64,000 bases of DNA, taken from positions 1,325,001 through 1,389,000 of the forward strand of contig NZ_CP060495.1 in assembly GCF_014334095.1 (NCBI RefSeq). Reading direction: 5' to 3'. This document shows positions 61,291 through 64,000 of the stretch, in pieces. This stretch comes from Novosphingopyxis iocasae. Its GTDB lineage: Bacteria > Pseudomonadota > Alphaproteobacteria > Sphingomonadales > Sphingomonadaceae. A model generated the notes under the pieces. The model saw nothing but the letters and a program-made list of their open reading frames with translations, ran no database searches and was not told where the DNA came from. A program made the position numbers and the translations under genes. Within the stretch, counting starts at the first letter, position 1. Every line of letters begins with the position of its first letter.

Positions 61291-62039
61291 TCAGCCGAGC
61301 GCCTCTCGCGTTGCGCGTCCTGCCACGCCGTCCTCGGCCAAGCCTGCCGTGCGCTGGAAGGCGCGGACGGCGGCTTCGGTGCGGGGGCCGAAATGGCCGT
61401 CGGGGGTCAGGCCCAGCCGCGTCTGGAGATCGCGGACCGCGGCGCCTTCGCTTCCGCGGCGCAGGGGCCGCCGCTGGCCGCTGCATATGCCTGTGCCAGA
61501 CGCGCGTCGTAGCGGTTTGCGGCATAAGCGGGACCGTTATAGCCGCGGGCGAAAGCGGCCCAATCGCGCCGGGCCAAAGCGTCCGCCAGGCCGCGCGCGG
61601 TCACGAACGCGCAGAAGGCCTGCAAATGCCGGTCCTCGCCCTCCATCATGGCAGCGACCATCGGCTCGACATCGGTGAACCCGGCGGCGGCGAAATTGTC
61701 GCCCATGATCTGGAACATGCCCCAGCTCGCCGATCGCAACGCCGCCTCCCGGTCGAGTGCGATCGCGCGGGCCAGCCGATCATATTGGCGCGATGCGGGC
61801 CCGTAGCCGCCCCATTGCCGCGCGCTGATGTCTGGATGATTGGCGGCGAACCGGCCGTTCGTCAGCCGGTGGAAATAATGGCGTTCGAACAGGATTTTCG
61901 GCCGCCCCTGCCGATCGAACCCGCCGCGGCTTTCCACCGCGATCACCGCGTGGATCGCCGCCTCTTCGCAATGCAGTGCCGCAGCCGCCCGCGCCACCGC
62001 GCCCAAGCTGAGTGGCTGCGCCTTTCCCCGGAAGTCCAT
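61291..62039 (-). pseudogene. N-acetylmuramidase (DUF3380) with a frameshift before its peptidoglycan-binding domain
   Basis: The first frame from 62,039 encodes an N-acetylmuramidase catalytic domain: IHAVIAVESRGGF (catalytic Glu), ILFERHYFHRL, SWGMFQIMGDNF and ARGYNGPAYAANRYDARLA. Around 61,465-61,475 the reading must slip by one base to continue RPLRRGSEGAAVRDLQTRLG, TPDGHFGPRTEAAVRAFQRT, a typical PG_binding_1 repeat ending at a TGA at 61,291. In the original frame the protein ends at 61,407 without this domain. It could be a genuine lesion, a programmed shift or a sequencing error in a C-rich run. Probably a prophage- or phage-like lysozyme. Confidence 0.8.
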
Positions 62040-62115
62040 GATCTTCTCCTCGAACCAAATAGGTTCGAAATACTAGAAAATCATTCCCTACATTGCATGC
62101 GGCAAATGCACGCGA

Positions 62116-63168
62116 TCACTCGGAAGCGGTCTCGCTGTCATCGTCGATACCGGCATTTTCCAGCGTATCGACTTCATGCCCCAGCGTCTCGCGCGACCAG
62201 AGATCGGCCACCAGCGTGTAGATCACCACCGTAATCGGCGCGGCGAGGACGATGCCGATGGTGCCAAACAGCGTGCCCATGGCGCCCAGCGCGAAGATCA
62301 GCACCGCCGGCGGAATGGCCACCGCGTGCCGCTGCACGATCGGCGTGAGCACATTGCCCTCGATTTGCTGCGCGACGAGATAGACCAGCGCGGCCCAGAT
62401 GATCTTGTGCGGATCGTCCGCGAAGGCGATCAGGATGCCCGGCACCGCGCCGATGAACGGCCCGATCAGCGGAATGAAGTTAGTGAGCGCGCTGATGAGG
62501 CCAAGAGCGCCTGCCGACGGGATATCGACGATCAGCATGCCGATATAGACCAGCGATCCCACCGCCGTCATCGTGATCAGCTGCGCGGCAAGATATCGCC
62601 GCAGCACTGCCCCGCTTTCGCGCAGCGCCTCCAACACGCGGCCCGAATGCTTTTTCGGGAACAGTTTCGAGGTACCACGCGCATAAAGGCCGGGGTCGAG
62701 TGCCAGATAGATGCCGCCGACGATCACCAGCACCAGATTGGTGATCACGCCGATCGCACCGAAGGCGACGGTAAGAGCCTGACCGACATAGCTCTGGATG
62801 TCGGGCGTGGAGGAAAGGATCGCCTTGCCGAAGGGCTGAGAGGCCAGCCACTGGCGCGCCATGTTGTAGGCGTCGGTCAGCCGCGAGCCCAGATTGTCGA
62901 ACTGCGTACTGAGCGAGTGGCCGAACAGATAGCCGAAGCCGCTCAGCAGCGCGATGATGATGATCAGCGCAAGCAGAACGGAAAGGGTTTCCGGCACGCC
63001 GCGATGCTGCAAGGGATCGGAAAAGGCGCGGATTACCGCGGCCACAAGGATCGCCCCGGCAATTAGCATCAGCGTTGTCGTTACCTGCACCAGCAACATG
63101 GCAATGCCGACCAGCAGCAGTACAATCAGAGTGCTGCGGACGATATCGGCTTTGGTGAGATTGTTCAT
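62116..63168 (-). CDS. AI-2E family transporter
   Basis: A 350-residue inner-membrane protein with about seven hydrophobic spans (LIVLLLVGIAMLLVQ, LSVLLALIIIIALLS, ITNLVLVIVGGIYLALD, LGLISALTNFIPLIGPFIGA, VLIFALGAMGTLFGTIGIVL). Patterns FIPLIGPFIGAVPGIL and VAQQIEGNVLTPIVQ are typical of the AI-2 exporter/YdiK/TqsA superfamily. Substrates range from autoinducer-2 to sodium or protons. A neighbouring tRNA-Leu gene lies upstream on the same strand. Function otherwise unassigned. Confidence 0.9.
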   Translation of the reverse strand: MNNLTKADIVRSTLIVLLLVGIAMLLVQVTTTLMLIAGAILVAAVIRAFSDPLQHRGVPETLSVLLALIIIIALLSGFGYLFGHSLSTQFDNLGSRLTDAYNMARQWLASQPFGKAILSSTPDIQSYVGQALTVAFGAIGVITNLVLVIVGGIYLALDPGLYARGTSKLFPKKHSGRVLEALRESGAVLRRYLAAQLITMTAVGSLVYIGMLIVDIPSAGALGLISALTNFIPLIGPFIGAVPGILIAFADDPHKIIWAALVYLVAQQIEGNVLTPIVQRHAVAIPPAVLIFALGAMGTLFGTIGIVLAAPITVVIYTLVADLWSRETLGHEVDTLENAGIDDDSETASE

Positions 63169-63196
63169 TGCCGGCCCCTCGATACGCCTGCCGCTA

Positions 63197-63281
63197 TGGT
63201 GCCCCTGGCCGGAGTCGAACCGGCACTCCTTTCGGAACTCGATTTTGAGTCGAGCGCGTCTACCAATTCCACCACAGGGGC
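63197..63281 (-). tRNA. tRNA-Leu (anticodon CAA)
   Basis: Read on the minus strand: acceptor GCCCCTG/CAGGGGC, D arm with GGAATTGGTAGACGC, anticodon stem CTCGA/TCGAG with loop CTCAAAA (anticodon CAA, reads TTG), a long class-II variable arm, T arm GCCGG-TTCGACT-CCGGC, and A-CCA encoded. The 85-base length and long variable arm fit leucine tRNA. Confidence 0.95.
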
Positions 63282-63364
63282 ACGGGCGGCGACAGGTCCA
63301 GCGCTTTAGGGACCGCGCGGGCGAAGGGCAATGATTTGCTTGTTATCGCAGATCAAAAGCCGCC

Positions 63365-64000
63365 CTACCCCTTCAGCATCCCCTTGATCGCCCGGGCCGT
63401 GGCCTTGCCATAAGGCGGTTTGAAGCCGCCCATTCCGGCCACATCCAGCTTCGACTGGCGATAGACCGCGCGGGCGTGGCTGAAGGTGCGGAAGCCGTCG
63501 ACCCCATGATAATTGCCCATGCCGGACGGGCCGATGCCGCCGAAAGGCAGATCCTCCATCGCGTTGTGGAACAGCACGTCGTTCACGGTGACGCCGCCGG
63601 ACATGGTATGGCCAAGCACCTGCGCTTCCTCCGCCTCGTCGCTGCCGAAATAATAGAGGCCGAGCGGGCGATCGTGCGCGTTCACATAATCGATCGCCTC
63701 ATCGATCCGGTGATAGGTCTTCACCGGAAGAATCGGCCCGAAAATCTCCTCCTGCATCACCGCCATATCGTCGGTGACGTTGCGCAGAAGAGTGAGCGGC
63801 ATCTTGTTGCCGTTGGAATTGAAGAAATCCTCGCCCGCCGGGTTCACCTCGATCAGCTCCGCGCCCTTCTTACGCGCGTCATTGAGATAGCCTGCGAGCC
63901 GCTCCGCATTGCGGCCATTGATCACCGACGTGTAATCGTCATTAGCGAGCAGCTTGGGATATAGCGCAGCCACGCTTTCGGTCAGATCGTCGATGAAGCC
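63365..64000 (-). CDS. Coniferyl-aldehyde-dehydrogenase-like aldehyde dehydrogenase (C-terminal part, cut by window edge)
   Basis: The C-terminal 210 or so residues of an aldehyde dehydrogenase; the N-terminus lies beyond 64,000. Conserved segments are the cofactor/substrate region QEEIFGPILPV, GLYYFGSDEAEEA, MSGGVTVNDVLFH and LPFGGIGPSGMGNYHG. The VLFHNAMEDLPFGG ending and SHARAVYRQSKLD tail match the coniferyl aldehyde dehydrogenase (CalB) subfamily. The catalytic cysteine lies outside the window. Convergent to nothing; the tRNA-Leu gene follows its 3' end. Confidence 0.85.
   Translation of the reverse strand, partial: GFIDDLTESVAALYPKLLANDDYTSVINGRNAERLAGYLNDARKKGAELIEVNPAGEDFFNSNGNKMPLTLLRNVTDDMAVMQEEIFGPILPVKTYHRIDEAIDYVNAHDRPLGLYYFGSDEAEEAQVLGHTMSGGVTVNDVLFHNAMEDLPFGGIGPSGMGNYHGVDGFRTFSHARAVYRQSKLDVAGMGGFKPPYGKATARAIKGMLKG

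Noticed and set aside
1-64000. CRISPR arrays, rRNA genes and insertion sequences
   Set aside because: No regularly spaced direct repeats, no rRNA sequence and no transposase frame with terminal inverted repeats were seen by eye.

Overview
The window looks like chromosomal DNA of a Sphingomonadales alphaproteobacterium (Sphingomonas or Novosphingobium type). This rests on the high GC content, the MucR/Fur/MiaB/PhoH/YbeY/CorC gene order, the large TonB-dependent receptors, a Ros/MucR regulator and several family-typical proteins. It was read by eye; species and exact homologies could not be checked.

Region 1 (1-16,020) is mostly housekeeping: a RutE-like nitroreductase, tsaB, rimI, mucR, fur, a PlsC-type acyltransferase, miaB, phoH, ybeY and corC. 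A large RTX-repeat gene sits between phoH and ybeY. Then come a MOSC protein, a small Tudor-like protein, a glycosyltransferase, rarA, a serine hydrolase, a conserved hypothetical and tRNA-Thr(TGT).

Region 2 (16,127-37,309) is a pectin and hexuronate utilisation locus that starts beside an integrase remnant abutting tRNA-Thr. It encodes a secreted PL1 pectate lyase with a lipoprotein cupin, a TonB receptor, secreted esterases, a GH43 enzyme and a TRAP transporter. The cytoplasmic enzymes are UxaC, a UxaB/UxuB-like reductase, UxaA, an RpiB-type isomerase, KduD and KdgK. A LacI regulator lies in the locus, and five near-identical copies of a 15-base operator centred on ACCGGT (TGACACCGGTTTCCT type) precede its transcription units. 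Together they suggest one regulon taking pectin through unsaturated uronates and galacturonate to KDPG.

Region 3 (37,486-47,468) holds a hemerythrin protein and a phosphorelay: NarL-type regulator, CHASE3 hybrid kinase split by a frameshift, single-domain receiver and a divergent Hpt protein. It is followed by an archaic (Csu-like) chaperone-usher fimbrial operon. Repeated TTAGACT heptamers lie between the Hpt gene and the fimbrial operon.

Region 4 (47,469-56,628) has a TonB receptor apparently co-transcribed with a chemoreceptor and a DUF2332 protein, preceded by a perfect 19-bp palindrome, then a second, opposite TonB receptor. Region 5 (56,909-59,902) is a three-gene DNA-repair-like module: a radical SAM protein, a fused UdgX-type uracil-DNA binding protein that contains no cysteine, and a small conserved protein. 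Region 6 (60,001-64,000) has a secreted esterase, a frameshifted N-acetylmuramidase, an AI-2E family permease, tRNA-Leu(CAA) and the C-terminal part of a coniferyl-aldehyde-type dehydrogenase.

The best candidates for something new are the ACCGGT regulon with its lipoprotein cupin, the cysteine-free UdgX module, and the phosphorelay/fimbria pairing.
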